This document shows positions 22,830 through 34,785 of a stretch of DNA of 64,000 nt, one piece after another; the first letter of the stretch is position 1, and each line of letters starts with the position of its first letter. The stretch spans positions 370,318 to 434,317 of the forward strand of contig ML210150.1 in assembly GCA_004369085.1 (NCBI GenBank), given 5' to 3'. A model generated the notes under the pieces. That model was not told where the DNA came from and ran no database searches. It saw only the letters and a list, made by a program, of their open reading frames with translations. The DNA comes from Coprinopsis marcescibilis. Taxonomy: Eukaryota; Basidiomycota; Agaricomycetes; Agaricales; Psathyrellaceae. The translations under genes were made by a program, and so were the position numbers.

Positions 22830-25171
22830 ATGTACGCTGCCAACATGTATGGCCAACCGCCCTTTGGTGGCCATGGCCCTGCTTTCCATCCTCCACCGGT
22901 AAACAATTACTATGCCAGTTCCAGTCAGTACCAGCAGTATATGCCCCCGCCACCGCCTGTGCACCAGCCTCCTACGCTTTTTCACGTCGACCCAAACGAG
23001 TTCCGGAAACATTACGTTGCCAACCTGGCGGAACTCACATTCAACTCGAGAACAATTATCCAGGAACTCTCTCTGCTTGCCCAGAACTACTCACGATATG
23101 CAGACATCGTAGTGAGCTCCGTAGAGTCACATATACGAAGGGTGAGTCTCGCTCGTTACTACCGGTTCTAACCAGACCGTTTTATTGGAAACTGTGGGGG
23201 TCAATAGCAGTCACTACATTGTATATAATTCATGTATGCTAGATACGTCTTGCAGACGTTGAGAAAAGACCCAGAGGGCTGTAAATTTTCTGCACTGTCT
23301 GAACCGTTTTCCTTCTCCTTTGTGGCTCCGTTCCGTGGATCGATGACTAATCTTCCCTTTTTGGTCACATTTCCTCAGGTGCCTCCGCCATTCAAACTCC
23401 CAGCCTTCTACCTGTTGGATGCCATTTCGAAAAATGTATACGACCCTTATGCAAGGCGTTTTGCGTCGGTTGTTACCCAACTTTTTCTCGACACTTACTC
23501 GCAGGTCGACGCTCAAACTCGCACAAAAATGGATGAGATGCTCCTCACATGGCGGACAGGATCTCCGGCAAGAACCGAACTCTTCGGCTCTGTGACCCAG
23601 CTTGCCATCGAGCGCGGTGTTCATGCTCAAACCATCCGAACCCGCCAGACGCCCATCGACCATGGACAACAGATTTCAAAACGACAAGTACTGGACGAGC
23701 TTCAGGTCGCGATCAACCAAAAAGATCTGGAGGTACGATCCAATCTATACGACGAAGACGCAAAGCGGAAACTGGGTGTTCTACATCAGGTCGGTACATT
23801 TTAAAACATGCAATTCCTGTGTTTTCTAATTGTTTTACAGTTGCAAACACTCATACAAGGCCCTGGCGTCTCACCAGAGGATCTCAGGCAAATTCTTGGG
23901 CAACTACGTGACCTAGTCAAAGGATCAGCACCACCGCCTCCCCCTCGCGCCCCCTCGACTAACGTTCATGGGGCATGGCAGCAGCCTGTGCAATATCCAC
24001 CCGCTCAGCCCCCGCACTACCTGCGACAAACAGGATATCCATCTTCCTCTTTCACAACGCCGCAACCTCACTCGCAACCGATTGCCTCGACGTCAACATC
24101 TGAGGCTGCGGTTCCCGATGCGGAAAACATTGCAAGGATTCTCGACAGCCTCAAGAATGCAGGTGTGCTTCCAGCTCCCGACCAAGCTCAAGCTCCAGAA
24201 CCCTTGAGTGCGCCCAAACCAGTATCAGACGTTGACACGTCCAAGATCACAGCAAGGGAATACAAATCTGATCTCCTCGGACAAGTTTCCAGGCTCACTA
24301 GTGCTGATATCTTAAGGTATGCTGAGCATTGTACTCATTTTAAGCATGGTTCGCTAATAGTTACCCTCGCAGGACAAAACCTTCCCTAGCCAATTTTGTA
24401 TACAATCGGTTACCGTCTCAATGTAAACAGTGCGGACTACGCTTTGCAGATACCGCCTATGGCAAGAAGAAAATGGAACAGCACTTGGACATGCACTTCA
24501 AACAAAATAGGCAAGGCTCCCAGAACATCGGTCGAGGGCATTGCCGGACTTGGTTTGTCGGTGTGGAGGTACGTGATTCGATATCTTTTAATGGCCCCTC
24601 TTCCTCATTGGTTTCATAGGATTGGATACGAACCGGATCCAACGAAGACAAGGGTAAAGCCCGCGCAAATCCTAGCCTCGTGACAAGCGCAAACGCACCG
24701 GTGAAATCGGAGAAAGAGCTACGTTCCCAGTTCGTTGTCGTTCCAGCCGGTGATGAGGCAAAGAATGTATCGTGCCCTATCTGTAAGGAGAGTATGAAGA
24801 CTGAGTTCTTGGAGGACGACGAAGAATGGGTATGGAGGAATGCGGTAGTGAAGGACGACAAGGTATGTCTAAACAACCTTGTTCGACAATATCGTCTGCT
24901 AATTATTCATTCAAAGATATACCACGCAACTTGCCACGCAGAAGCCCTATCGTCAACAAGTGGTATTGCAGCCAGGCTACGGAACGACATTCTCGCCTCG
25001 AGTAGAGGGGCTACCCCTGATGCTTTCACATTGACACCTCCTAGGAAGTCAGAATCTCCATCTCCGGATCCCGCTCAACAAGGCATCAAGCGTAAGGTTG
25101 AGTCTACAGATGACGGTACTGGCACACCCCCGACCAAGAAACAGGCGCTTTCACCGTTAGTTGATTCATGA
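22830..25171 (+). CDS. PCF11: mRNA cleavage and polyadenylation factor Pcf11
   Basis: Six exons (22830-23141, 23379-23789, 23841-24316, 24373-24568, 24620-24862, 24917-25171) give 630 residues. The CID that binds the RNA polymerase II tail starts at EFRKHYVANLAELTFNSRTI and continues across intron 1 as VPPPFKLPAFYLLDAISKNV. A Pro/Gln-rich middle follows. The C-terminal zinc fingers are CKQCGLRFADTAYGKKKMEQ with HLDMHF, and CPICKESMK with IYHATCH, as in CF IA Pcf11, which bind Clp1 and support cleavage. Intron 1 is 237 nt, several times the local norm. The family alignment needs a direct join there, so I treat the whole 237 nt as intron. The tail carries a basic KKQ nuclear signal. Confidence 0.92.
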
Positions 25172-25493
25172 CATCGGAAGGACGTCGTTCGGGACAATCA
25201 TTAGTTTACGCGGGAGGATTTTTATATTTATAGTTACTTATAGCTAGTTATTGCATTCTTCATTGTAGACATCATTTCTCAGACAATTACAAGCATTGAT
25301 ATCGCGCTTCTTTGACTTGTTCACGACGGAAAGAAAGTTGAAACCAAGCTTTGTACCATAAAGGGAAATGAGACCCCTTTCAGACCGAATTTGCTCACGA
25401 CCAGCCCTCGCGTCCAGTAGTCCACAAAGAGGTTGAGCGAATACCGTGTCGTTCCGTTGTATTAAACGTTGGACTTGACTGTCTTCTTCCAAC
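25172..25493. other. Intergenic region PCF11 to PIN gene
   Basis: This 322 bp carries the PCF11 3' region (AT-rich ttatatttatagttacttatag near 25220, a likely poly(A) region) and the promoter of the PIN gene. No gene is seen. Confidence 0.45.
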
Positions 25494-26907
25494 ATGGCAT
25501 ACGGTGCGTGAGCCTTTTTCGAAGGAGATACCTCTGATAGAACCCGAGCGCTTTGAAGCCCACAACGGTCTTCTGCAAGCTGAAAACGAGGAGATCAATC
25601 AGCTTGCAAACGACGTTGAAATGCAAGTGTGTCCTGGGAATGTGATCATAGAAAGACGTTGCGCTGAAGCACCCGGGGAATTCAGGCGGCAGATTACGAA
25701 CGAGGAATCTACATGATCATCGATACGAACATCCTAATGCACCACTACGAAGCGATTCGAACGTTTGTGGAGGATGTGGAACGAGTGGCGGAACCTGTGG
25801 TCGTTGTGGTACCTGGGATAGTGATTTACGAGCTCGATGGGTAAGTATTTGGAACTCTTTCCTTAGTGTAGCTGGAGCATTTTCCCCAGACTCAAAAAGC
25901 GCAACGAAGCGTGGCCTGCACGGCGTGCGTCTGGATGGTTGCTCAGCAAAGTGAGAGAGCAAAAGCACGTCAAGGTGCAGGCCACCGACGAAACGACCAA
26001 ACCTTCTCGAAATTGGCGAACAAAAGATGACGAAGAAACGGTGAGTGTATATCGATTGATTGGTAGTATTGCTACTCCATTTTACGGGTTTGAGCTAGGG
26101 GATTTTGGATGAAATGAAGAACGACAGGCTTATTCTGGACTGTTGCCAATACTTTCGGTCCAAGCACCATCGCACAGTGCTGTGCAGCGCGGATAAAAAC
26201 CTATGCATCATAGCGACAACCAGTGGTGAGACATGTTGGGGCGATAATTGAAAGCACGGCGGCTCACTTTTGATCGATTAGACGCTAGGAACCCGGTGAT
26301 GTCAATAAGCCCGCCTCCGGGGAGGCCCTGGACGAGCCGCGAAATAATGAAAACATTTTTCGGGGAGCAATACCATCTTCTGAGCCAGTTCAGAACGTCC
26401 AATTCAGCGTACGAAAAGAAGACGAAGACGCAGTCGGAGGACTTGATGCAAGTAGACGACGAGGTGTTTAATGAACAGCCCCTGAACACGCTCCACGATG
26501 ATGTGAGGGTGCATTTTACGCGATTGCTATTGGAGGCAGCGGTTAGAATTGGTGGAACAGAGTTGAAGAAGGGGTGTGACCCTGCCAAGCTGTCTCGACA
26601 CGCGGCAGGATGGCAACGCAAGCACTACAGCACCTGGACGGCAGGGGACTGCCTGGAATATCTTTCGTACGAACGGAGTGAAATTGGACGTGTGGCAGAG
26701 GAAGGACAGCCTCGACTTGCGGGATTTCTGACGAAACGATACGAGGGTCAAGGCGCTCGAACTGGCAGAGAATGGTCGACAGCGGACTGGCGCAGGGCTG
26801 CTGAAAAGCTTGAACGGATTGGCCGAATTCTCGGAGACGGGGGTATAGAACAAGCGGTCCGAGATCTCCGCCCATATTTAGACTTGGTTCTGCCATTGAT
26901 TTTATAG
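25494..26907 (+). CDS. PIN-domain endoribonuclease, Swt1-like
   Basis: Six exons (25494-25503, 25541-25626, 25686-25840, 25890-26040, 26099-26225, 26282-26907) encode 384 residues. Exon 1 is 10 nt and intron 1 is 37 nt; joining them gives MAYEPERFEAHNGLLQAENE. The PIN domain follows: YERGIYMIIDTNILMHHYEA has the first catalytic Asp, PGIVIYELDGLKKRN the conserved Glu region, LILDCCQYF and VLCSADKNLCIIA later Asp residues. This order matches the Swt1 group of nuclear RNA-surveillance ribonucleases. The C-terminal 200 residues (DDVRVHFTRLLLEAAVRI onward) are helical and unnamed. The stop codon is 14 nt before the next gene's ATG. Confidence 0.85.
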
Positions 26908-26921
26908 TCTGTGTTTTTGTC

Positions 26922-28511
26922 ATGAACACCCGCAGAGTTGTCTATGTCTTCCTGTCTATTCTCGCTCTCTTTCTTCTTGGTACTGTCCTCGTTCTTTCGT
27001 CAGTAACTTACTATCTCGCCATACACCCCGCCGCATATCTGTCAGACCTAGACCTCACCCCTCCATTTCCTAATGCCACCGTCCATGAACGCATACCAAG
27101 AATAATCCACCAGACATGGAAGTACAGCACTCTGCCTGCAAGATGGCAGCCCATATCCAACGCATGTCGCGAGATGATGCCAGACTAGTCAGTGAACCTC
27201 ATTCTGATCCCCACCCGCCATTCACCCCTTTTTCCGTTTTTCAGCGAGTACAGGCTATGGACAGACGAGTCTTCCAGGACATTTATTGCAGAGCATTATC
27301 CCTGGTTTCTCGACATCTACGACGGCTACAAATTCCCCATTCAACGCGCCGACGTCATCCGGTACTTTGTCCTGCATCACTACGGAGGGATCTACATGGA
27401 CCTTGACATTGGATGCCTAAGGCCAATTGATCCTCTCCTCGTGTATCCAGTTGTCCTACCAAAAACAATTCCCGTCGGCGTATCGAATGATCTCATACTC
27501 GCGGAAAAGGGGCACCCTTTCATGCAGCAGACCATCCACAATCTCGTCACGTTCGACCATTCCTGGCTACTCAACTACCCCACCGTGATGTTCTCTACAG
27601 GACCCATGTTCCTTTCCGCGCAATACGGCATTTACACGACCTCTCGACACAACTCGGCGAATTCGCAAATCCGAATTTTGCCAAAGTCCCTCTACGGCAA
27701 AAATGCAAAACCCGAAGAAGCTCCTAATTCCTTTTTCTCTCATTTCTACGGGAGTAGCTGGCATGCGGACGACGCTGCGTTTGTCACGTTCCTAGGCTCG
27801 TGGGGCAAGACTTTAATGTGGATTGGCCTGACAATCCTCATCATTGGTCTCATCAGGCTTAGTTTCTCTAAACAGGGTCAACGCCGAGGGCTCAGACGGA
27901 TCGGCGGTTACGACATCCATTTCCCTCGGATATCTAGGTCCGGGCGCTGGTATCTTTCCCTCACTCGCCTATCTTCCTCCTCGAGTTCTCCATCCTCGGT
28001 TTCACCAAGTACCAGTGACGAATCCGTTTCCCCGATAGACTCCGAAGTCCTTCCCCTCCTTCATCTCCCCTTCAATACCCCACCTGGTTCCCCTTCTCAG
28101 AGATTCAGCGACGAGCCGTTTGCAGGCAGGCTTCAGAGCAGTCCATCTATATCCGATCTGTTTCGCCGAGTGCGAAGCCGTATATCACTGGCAGGGGGAC
28201 CTGCTTCAGGGCCGAGTCGAGAAGTTCCAATGACGCCTATTCGTAGCCGCCGGCATCGCTATAGCTCCCGAGGTGTTCTGTTCTTCCTGCCCGCCATCTT
28301 CACGACAACGCATTCAAGATCGTCAGAGGAACATGAAACCGGGACCCGGTCGACCACACCCCCTCCAGCGTATTGTGCCTCCGGACCCGTAGCCGTCAGC
28401 GATGAGAAACGGCGGGACCTCGAATTTGGAAACCCCGACCCATCGCTTATAGGAGAGAGCTCGTCGTCGCGACCAGTGCTTCAGATTTCTACTAAAAAGG
28501 GCGAGTCATGA
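26922..28511 (+). CDS. GT32 mannosyltransferase, MIPC synthase catalytic type (Sur1/Csh1)
   Basis: Two exons, 26922-27187 and 27245-28511, give 510 residues. An N-terminal anchor (VVYVFLSILALFLLGTVLVL) is followed by IPRIIHQTWKYSTLPARW, typical of GT32. The donor-binding DXD motif sits in ADVIRYFVLHHYGGIYMDLD. A second membrane span (LMWIGLTILIIGLIRL) follows the catalytic domain. This topology and sequence fit the Golgi enzymes that add mannose to inositol phosphorylceramide. The last 180 residues are a Ser/Pro-rich cytosolic tail. It begins 14 nt after the PIN gene's stop on the same strand, which leaves almost no room for a separate promoter. It converges on the MFS gene. Confidence 0.88.
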
Positions 28512-28617
28512 TGGCTGATCCGTACAAAATTATCATTACGGCCTGATTAATGCACCGTCCTATCTGACTTATAGATTATAATTTAAATAACTGAACAGTA
28601 ATTACATGATAGTTTTA

Positions 28618-30438
28618 CTATATGGATTTCGATTTAGCGATGGGCTTCATTGTAATGTAGAGTGCGAACATAGATAATGCCGACATTGAATATGTTATTG
28701 ATGGACCAAAGGTCCAGTAGGATGCGCAAGCTAGATCGGAATCATCAGAAACTTTTGTGATTGAACTTTGAAACAAGAGGTGACTCACCAATCAATGGCC
28801 CCAGTGCTCGTCCGAGCTGACCCGACGACCTGAACCTGCCCAAAGCGCGTCCCTTTGCAAGCTGTGGATTCTCTTCAAGTGGTTTACCACTGTCTGGATC
28901 AACAGTGCCATCATCGCACTGCAACGAGGCAAAAGCGGTCAAAGAGTTGACAACCGTAGCGCTTGTGAAAGCGAGGCAGGCGGCAGCAAGTTGGAGGAGA
29001 CGAAGGCTGAGGCCGAGGTTGCTTTGCACATAGTTGGGGAGCGTTGCTAGCAGGATGAAGCCCAACACGCAGCTCGCAACCCCTTGCCGCGCCATCTTGC
29101 CTTCCCCAACCTTGGCAGCTTTGCGACGCACGTAGCCACCTTGAAGCAGCGCACTAATGATTCCAATTCCTCCGATTAACTTTCCATTTTGTGTGTTATT
29201 CCAATCCAACACTGCAAGCATGATCAGTTGGCGATGAAAAGACCTGGAACCGCAGGAAACTCACGATCAAAAGTCAAGAAAGTGAGAGTAAATTCAACAC
29301 CTGAGAAGATGGCCAGGAAGAAGAAATGCAGTTTCCGCAGAGTTTTGAGGTTCTTGATCCTTTCCTCGGTAGTGAATCGTTTCGTTGTGGGAGCTGGCGT
29401 GTGGCCATTGGTATTGCCGTTGGGCTTGGCGCATGATGGCTCTGGTTTCTGTGCTGCTTTGATGCCACGCGTTTCGGGGAGCGCGAAGAAGAGGAAGACA
29501 GTTTCGACCACAAGGAGAACGAGAGTGATGAGCGCTGGAACGGCGTAGATGTTGAATTCAAAGCCTAGACCACTGACAGACTTGGGAAGCGGGCGGGAAG
29601 CAAAGTAGGCACCGATTGGTGGGCCGATGCAGAAGCAGATGGCGAATGCAATCCCGACATGTGCCAATGCTTTGGAGCGGTTAGCGGTGGTGGTAATATC
29701 TGAAAGAATAGCACTAATATATGTTAGTGGGGGAGTATCTTGGTCAATATCCGGTGTCGGCGTACATTGCAAGCTGCACGTTTCCTTCACTCAATCCACC
29801 AATGACTCTTGAAAGCATGTACGTTGCGAACGTTGTCGATTTCATCCATCTGAATGACAAAATCGTTGTAAGATTCTGGGGTGTTACGAAGCGTTGCGAA
29901 GGACGTACACAAGAGCGGACAAGATATTTCCAACCATAGTAAGGAGAAGGATATTCTTGCGACCATACTTGTCGGACAGTGCCCCAATCTTGGGAGAGAC
30001 AAAGAATTGCAGTGCACTGTGGTCACAAATCGCTTAGACACGCGCAACGGAATGAGCAGAAAGAACGGGAAACTCACGAGAATACTGAACCCATTAACCC
30101 TCCTAAATGTGACGTTGGCTCCCGTTTTCTGTGTCGGCAACTTTGATTGAGGCTCACCTAGCAAAACAATATCCCATCGTTGGGACTGAGCACCGGGCTT
30201 GTACAACAGGCTTCTAATGGATCGAACGAAGTTCAACGTTTGAGACAGAAGCCCTGACGGGTCCGAACTCTCTCTCTAGACGCAGCAGAAGCAATTACTA
30301 AGACGAACGAGCTTCCGCAGTGAGAACACTCACCAAAGTGTACCATTCGATGAGTCGAGGAAACAAGGGCAGTGGGATGGTAAAAGCAAATAGGTCAAGA
30401 ATGAGCGACAGAAAGACTATGGTCTCTACTTTGGCCAT
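28618..30438 (-). CDS. MFS transporter, MFSD10/TETRAN-like
   Basis: Eight exons (30438-30334, 30275-30158, 30102-30078, 30016-29909, 29849-29766, 29713-29265, 29211-28789, 28730-28618) encode 474 residues. Exon 3 is 25 nt. The start MAKVETIVFLSLILDLFAFT gives helix 1. The MFS signature loop after helix 2 is SPKIGALSDKYGRKNILL. Later come FATYMLSRVIGGLSEGNVQL and CFCIGPPIGAYFASRPL. The end ASYWTFGPSITYSMSALSM matches the MFSD10 C-terminus, and twelve spans are expected. Human MFSD10 is linked to organic anion export, but the substrate here is unknown. Upstream codons in the same frame start with TTG, not ATG, so the start is 30438. Confidence 0.88.
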
Positions 30439-30755
30439 GGCGAAAGGTGAAACGTAGAAGGAGCGGACCAGAGCAGGCAATCAATGTTGCTGGGGTTATA
30501 AATATGAGTTTAAGCTGTGACTGAGTCGGCACTGCGGTGTCAATAACAGACACCTACTTTAAATCACTTCCACGTTGACAACATTACGCTTTCCGCAGGC
30601 GGGCTTAGTCTGCCACAGTCTGTCAATGGGTATCATCGTTTCACTATTGCCGGTCATCCGAGAACTCTCTACCCTGGCAAAACGACCAATAGAATGGCTA
30701 CGATTTCTACCACTAACGTACATTATAACATGAAGCACACATGCAGAACAGTGAA
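30439..30755. other. Intergenic: MFS promoter and PUS7 3' region
   Basis: This 317 bp separates the 3' end of PUS7 (stop at 30756) from the start of the MFS gene, both on the minus strand. The minus strand has tatttataac about 60 nt upstream of the MFS ATG, a possible TATA element. Nothing else is seen. Confidence 0.4.
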
Positions 30756-33709
30756 CTACAGCAGCTCCTGAAGTACAATATCGCCATCCGCTTCCAGGGC
30801 AACCTCGGCCTCAGCTTCACCTTCGGCATTTGCTAGTACGTCTGCTTCTGTACTTTTAAATTTTTGATCCTCAGCAACCTGAGTCAACCCCGTCTGGATA
30901 TGCGAGCTGGTATCCATCTTGGTAACCTCTCGAAGGGCCATCGTGGCGTATGCTGCGGTCCCCAGCGTCAGCCGTATTTGTAGGGCTGTGAATTTCCCAT
31001 CCGGAACAACAGCAGGTGGGTCGAATCCGAGGAGCTGATCTTCATCTGCTTGCGCAAGAGGGACATCAGGGTTAGTGTATCGTAAAACCGACCATGACAT
31101 CTCCCTGGGAAGGTGAAGGATTGCCCGATAGGAGCCATTCAATGTATACTCTCTGGTGCAGTGGGTAAATCATTGGCTGGACTGATTCTTATGAGGAACA
31201 CATACCTCTGCTTTCTCACGAAGTTGTCAGGGTCCAACCCATCCATCCGCAGGAACTCCCGGTACCGCTCACCCAGTGTTCCACCGGGATAAGCCACATC
31301 AGTACCCGGTAAGGGCATCACCACGTCAAAGATGGTATACTTGTCAAGATCCTCTTCTGTGAGAGTCCTAATCCGAGGCGCCACGTAGGGTTTACGGTTT
31401 CGTCTCCTCCCATACCCTACCACTTTCAATCAGACCCAAACCTGCAATAATGAAACTTTTAGAAGGACGTACCTGACTCTTCCTCCTCCTCTTCGTCCTT
31501 TTCATGCCCTTTCTCCTCTCCGTCCACGTCCATTTTGTTGTCTTCCACAGCGTCTTTCTCTAAAACAAGATCTCCAACGACCGGTTTATCCGTTCCAAAC
31601 GTTCTTATACGCTCAGAAACGACTGCGTTCCAAACGTACGATTGATATGCGTGGATATACATGAGCCGCAGATTTTTTGGTATCTAAAACGAAAGGGGTT
31701 AATTGAATCCTTTGCAAATCAGGAACAGACCCACCGTAGAAAGTGCGCCCATTGCGTTTCTGGTGTCCCCTTTCATTTTCTTGAAGCTTTCGAGGATGCA
31801 ACGCTCGGCAACAACGCGCCTGGGTAGCAGCTGAAGTGCTTTGTCCGCATCGCGCTCAATAAGCCAGGCATCTCGAGCAGCAGCGACGTCTGGGTGTTCT
31901 CCGTGCCGTTTCTGAAGAATAAGGGACACAGCCTTATTCCAATCCGATTTGAGGAGCGCCAGGCCGATAGAATGAGTTGGCACAGACGCCGTTCCAAACC
32001 TTTGCATACCTTTACAGCCATTAACACATGGTTGCCAGTATTGTGATTTTCATGGACGAACCGTAATAGTTAATGAAGCCCTTGTTCTTAACAGTGGTCA
32101 GGGTTTCGTCCAAGATTTCCATAGATTCGACTTTGACATTTCTGTAGAGCATTAGTTAATCCCGTGAAACAAGCATATGTTTGATTCGCATACCGCAATG
32201 TGATAATAAACGCATTACCCTTGAGCATACCCAACTCTAGACCGGATTTTCTATAAACAAGATCTGCAATGCGAATACCGCGCTCTCCTCGCTGCGACAG
32301 AGCAGTTTGTGCGGTTCGCGATCCATTGATACCATTGCCCAGGCGCCAAACGTCCTCGACAGTTTTGTTGTTACGTTTCAGAGACACCCGCTGCACGGTG
32401 ACACCTCGTTTGTCCTTGGTTCCAGCAACAGCAAGATCTTTGACGTTCACATGAAGCATCCTGGACAAGTGTCCGAGGGCGTCTTGCGTATCCCTATTGG
32501 TCTTTTGAAGCATGAACTGGATGTATGGCGGGTATGTGCCGCGAGCTCGCTGACCCCCGGAATCAGAACCTGCAGAGCTACCGTTAATCCACATTCGAAC
32601 GAACTGGTGTCATTACTGTACCTTGCAAACCACCCCTCCCTTGGCTCCGACCACCTCTGCCCCATTTTATAACAATCCGCTGGCCGTCGTCCGTTGGAGC
32701 ATTAGTGTCCGTTTCCGTATCAAGTTTTCCCTTGAACAACTCCCTGACAGTTTTATGGAATGCGGTTCTGACATCCTTCGAATCGATTGGCTTAAAATCC
32801 ACTTAGCTACGACTTCTATAAGAATGGAGCGAAACCAACTCACGTCAGAGACAACTTTGCGATTGTCTTCGCGGGTGGGCTGTCGGCCACCAAGGCCGCC
32901 TCGTCCACCTCTACCCCCGCGGGAACCGCGTCCACCACGCCCTGAGGAACTGAACGCCTCTGGGAGGGCTTCCGGAGTGGGTTCAGGAGTCTGTCCATCC
33001 GTTGCAACCTTGGCGGCAACTCTACCTCCCCAACCACTGTCGCTAATTAGAGGTGCTTCTGGTCCTTCGAGGAAGATGGCCTTCAGTTGATCTCTCTTCT
33101 CCTTGGACAAGAACCGTTCGAGAGTCTCGTCAAATGTTTGGGGCCAAAGTTCAACAACTGCAGGGGGTTCTTTTGGCTTTTCGTTGCTTCCGGTCGCGGT
33201 ACTGTCGGGAGCAGCGTCTTTCGAGGCCTCGGGGGGCTCAGAAGTTGGTTTAGGTACTTCTTTTGGCTCCTGGGGCTCCTGTTTGGGTCCCTTGGGCTTC
33301 TCGAGGGTTTTCAAGTGAATAGTATTGCCATCTTGATCCACCTCAAAGACGAGAAAGTCTGTGAATCTAACATGCTATCTGAGTGCCCGCGACATAAATA
33401 ACTGATTTCGACGTACCTCTGCTTAATGATACCCTCCACTTTCGCTTCTCCTCGACCAATATATTCGGAAATGCCAACGTCCGTTTCCAGAAAGTTCAAA
33501 GCACCAGCAGCAGTTTTCACAGGCAAAGGTATTCCAAGCAGAGCATGGCTTGCTGGAAGAACATGTCCTTCATCTTGAATGGCCGTGGTGGTCGCGTCGT
33601 TCTGGGCATCATCTACCAGCGGAGAAGTATATTCTGTCTTCTGTCGTTTCGCATATCGTTGTTCGTCGTCACCACCTTGTTCTCTTTCGCGAAGGATTAT
33701 GGAAGACAT
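30756..33709 (-). CDS. PUS7: Pseudouridine synthase Pus7 (TruD family) with RGG-rich insert
   Basis: Nine exons (33709-33417, 33366-32844, 32790-32622, 32569-32194, 32141-32062, 32009-31735, 31683-31473, 31422-31206, 31152-30756) give 846 residues, longer than yeast Pus7 at 676. The TruD catalytic motif [17 protein letters not shown] holds the nucleophilic Asp. Other marks are [34 protein letters not shown] and [16 protein letters not shown]. The enzyme isomerises U to pseudouridine in tRNA, U2 snRNA and mRNA. Extra length comes from acidic/Pro-rich segments near residues 115-160, an RGG-rich stretch near 235-260 and a second near 320, plus an acidic loop near 625. It is head to head with URA3, 127 bp apart. 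Confidence 0.93.
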
Positions 33710-33836
33710 CGCGAATGTACTACGACCGGGGCAACTTTGAATTCAATTGCTTGACCAGATCTGGATCGCTGACAAATAAGATTATCTTATCTCTCGACCA
33801 CCATCCTACAAGTCAAGCACCGTTCGGCAGTCTAGA

Positions 33837-34785
33837 ATGGCACCCAATATGCACCTCAAATCCTATGGAGAGCGGGCAAAGCAACAAACCAACCCCGCTG
33901 CAATCCAGCTGCTTCAGACCATGGAGCGAAAGAAGACAAATCTTTGCGTCAGCGTTGACACTCCAAAATCAGAGGATTTCCTGGCAATCATAGACGCAGT
34001 TGGTCCATATTCGTGCCTCATCAAGGTAATTGTGCTCCAGGTATCTTGCCAGGTGTTTCATTGATATCGGCACCCAAGACGCATGTGGATATCCTCGAGG
34101 ATTTCGACTATTCCGTGATTGAGCGCTTAGAGGAGCTAAGTAAAAAGCACGATTTCCTCATCTTCGAGGACAGAAAGTTTGCCGACATCGGTAAAAGAAC
34201 CTGCAATTTTTTGCATTTCTTTGTTCTGAACCGTTTTCTTCTTCAGGAAACACTGTGACCTTGCAGTACGCTGGTGGAGTGCACAAAATCGCCAAATGGT
34301 CGCACATCACAAATGCACACCCAGTTCCTGGTCCGTCAGTCGTTCAGGGACTCGCCTCAGTCGGCCTGCCATTGCGGCGAGGTCTACTCCTGTTGGCTGA
34401 GATGAGTACCAAGGGTACCCTCGCTAACGGCGCGTATACCGAGGCTGCGGTGCAGATGGCGCGGCAGAATCGAGATTTTGTGATTGGTTTCATCGCTCAG
34501 CGAAGAATGGACGGAGTCGGCGCGCCTCCTGGCGTGGATTCAGACGACGAAGATTTCTTGATTATCACCCCTGGCGTTGGTCTGGAGCAGAAAGGGGACA
34601 AGATGGGCCAACAGTATCGCACACCTCAACAAGTCATCGTTGAATCTGGATGCGATGTGATAATAGTTGGTCGTGGAATCTATGGGGACAACCCCAAAGC
34701 CGTTGACCTGATCACTTCTCGCGCAGAGCGGTACATGAAGGAGGGTTGGTCGGCATACCTTGACCGTATTTCAGGGTCATCTTGA
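33837..34785 (+). CDS. URA3: Orotidine-5'-phosphate decarboxylase
   Basis: Three exons (33837-34025, 34079-34190, 34247-34785) encode 279 residues, the normal size for fungal Ura3/PyrG. The catalytic Lys-Asp network is in [19 protein letters not shown]. Other family stretches are [70 protein letters not shown] and the phosphate-binding [17 protein letters not shown]. It converts OMP to UMP in the last step of pyrimidine synthesis. The start matches family length. It shares a 127-bp upstream region with the divergent PUS7 gene. Confidence 0.96.

Noticed and set aside
22501..22953. 150-codon minus-strand frame with hydrophobic end
   Set aside because: It overlaps the 5' end of PCF11 on the other strand and has no recognisable domain.
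23232..23378. Extra exon inside the long PCF11 intron (KDPEGCKFSALS...)
   Set aside because: The frame exists, but inserting it breaks the CID alignment, where the helix continues straight from the donor to VPPPFKLPAFYLLDAI.
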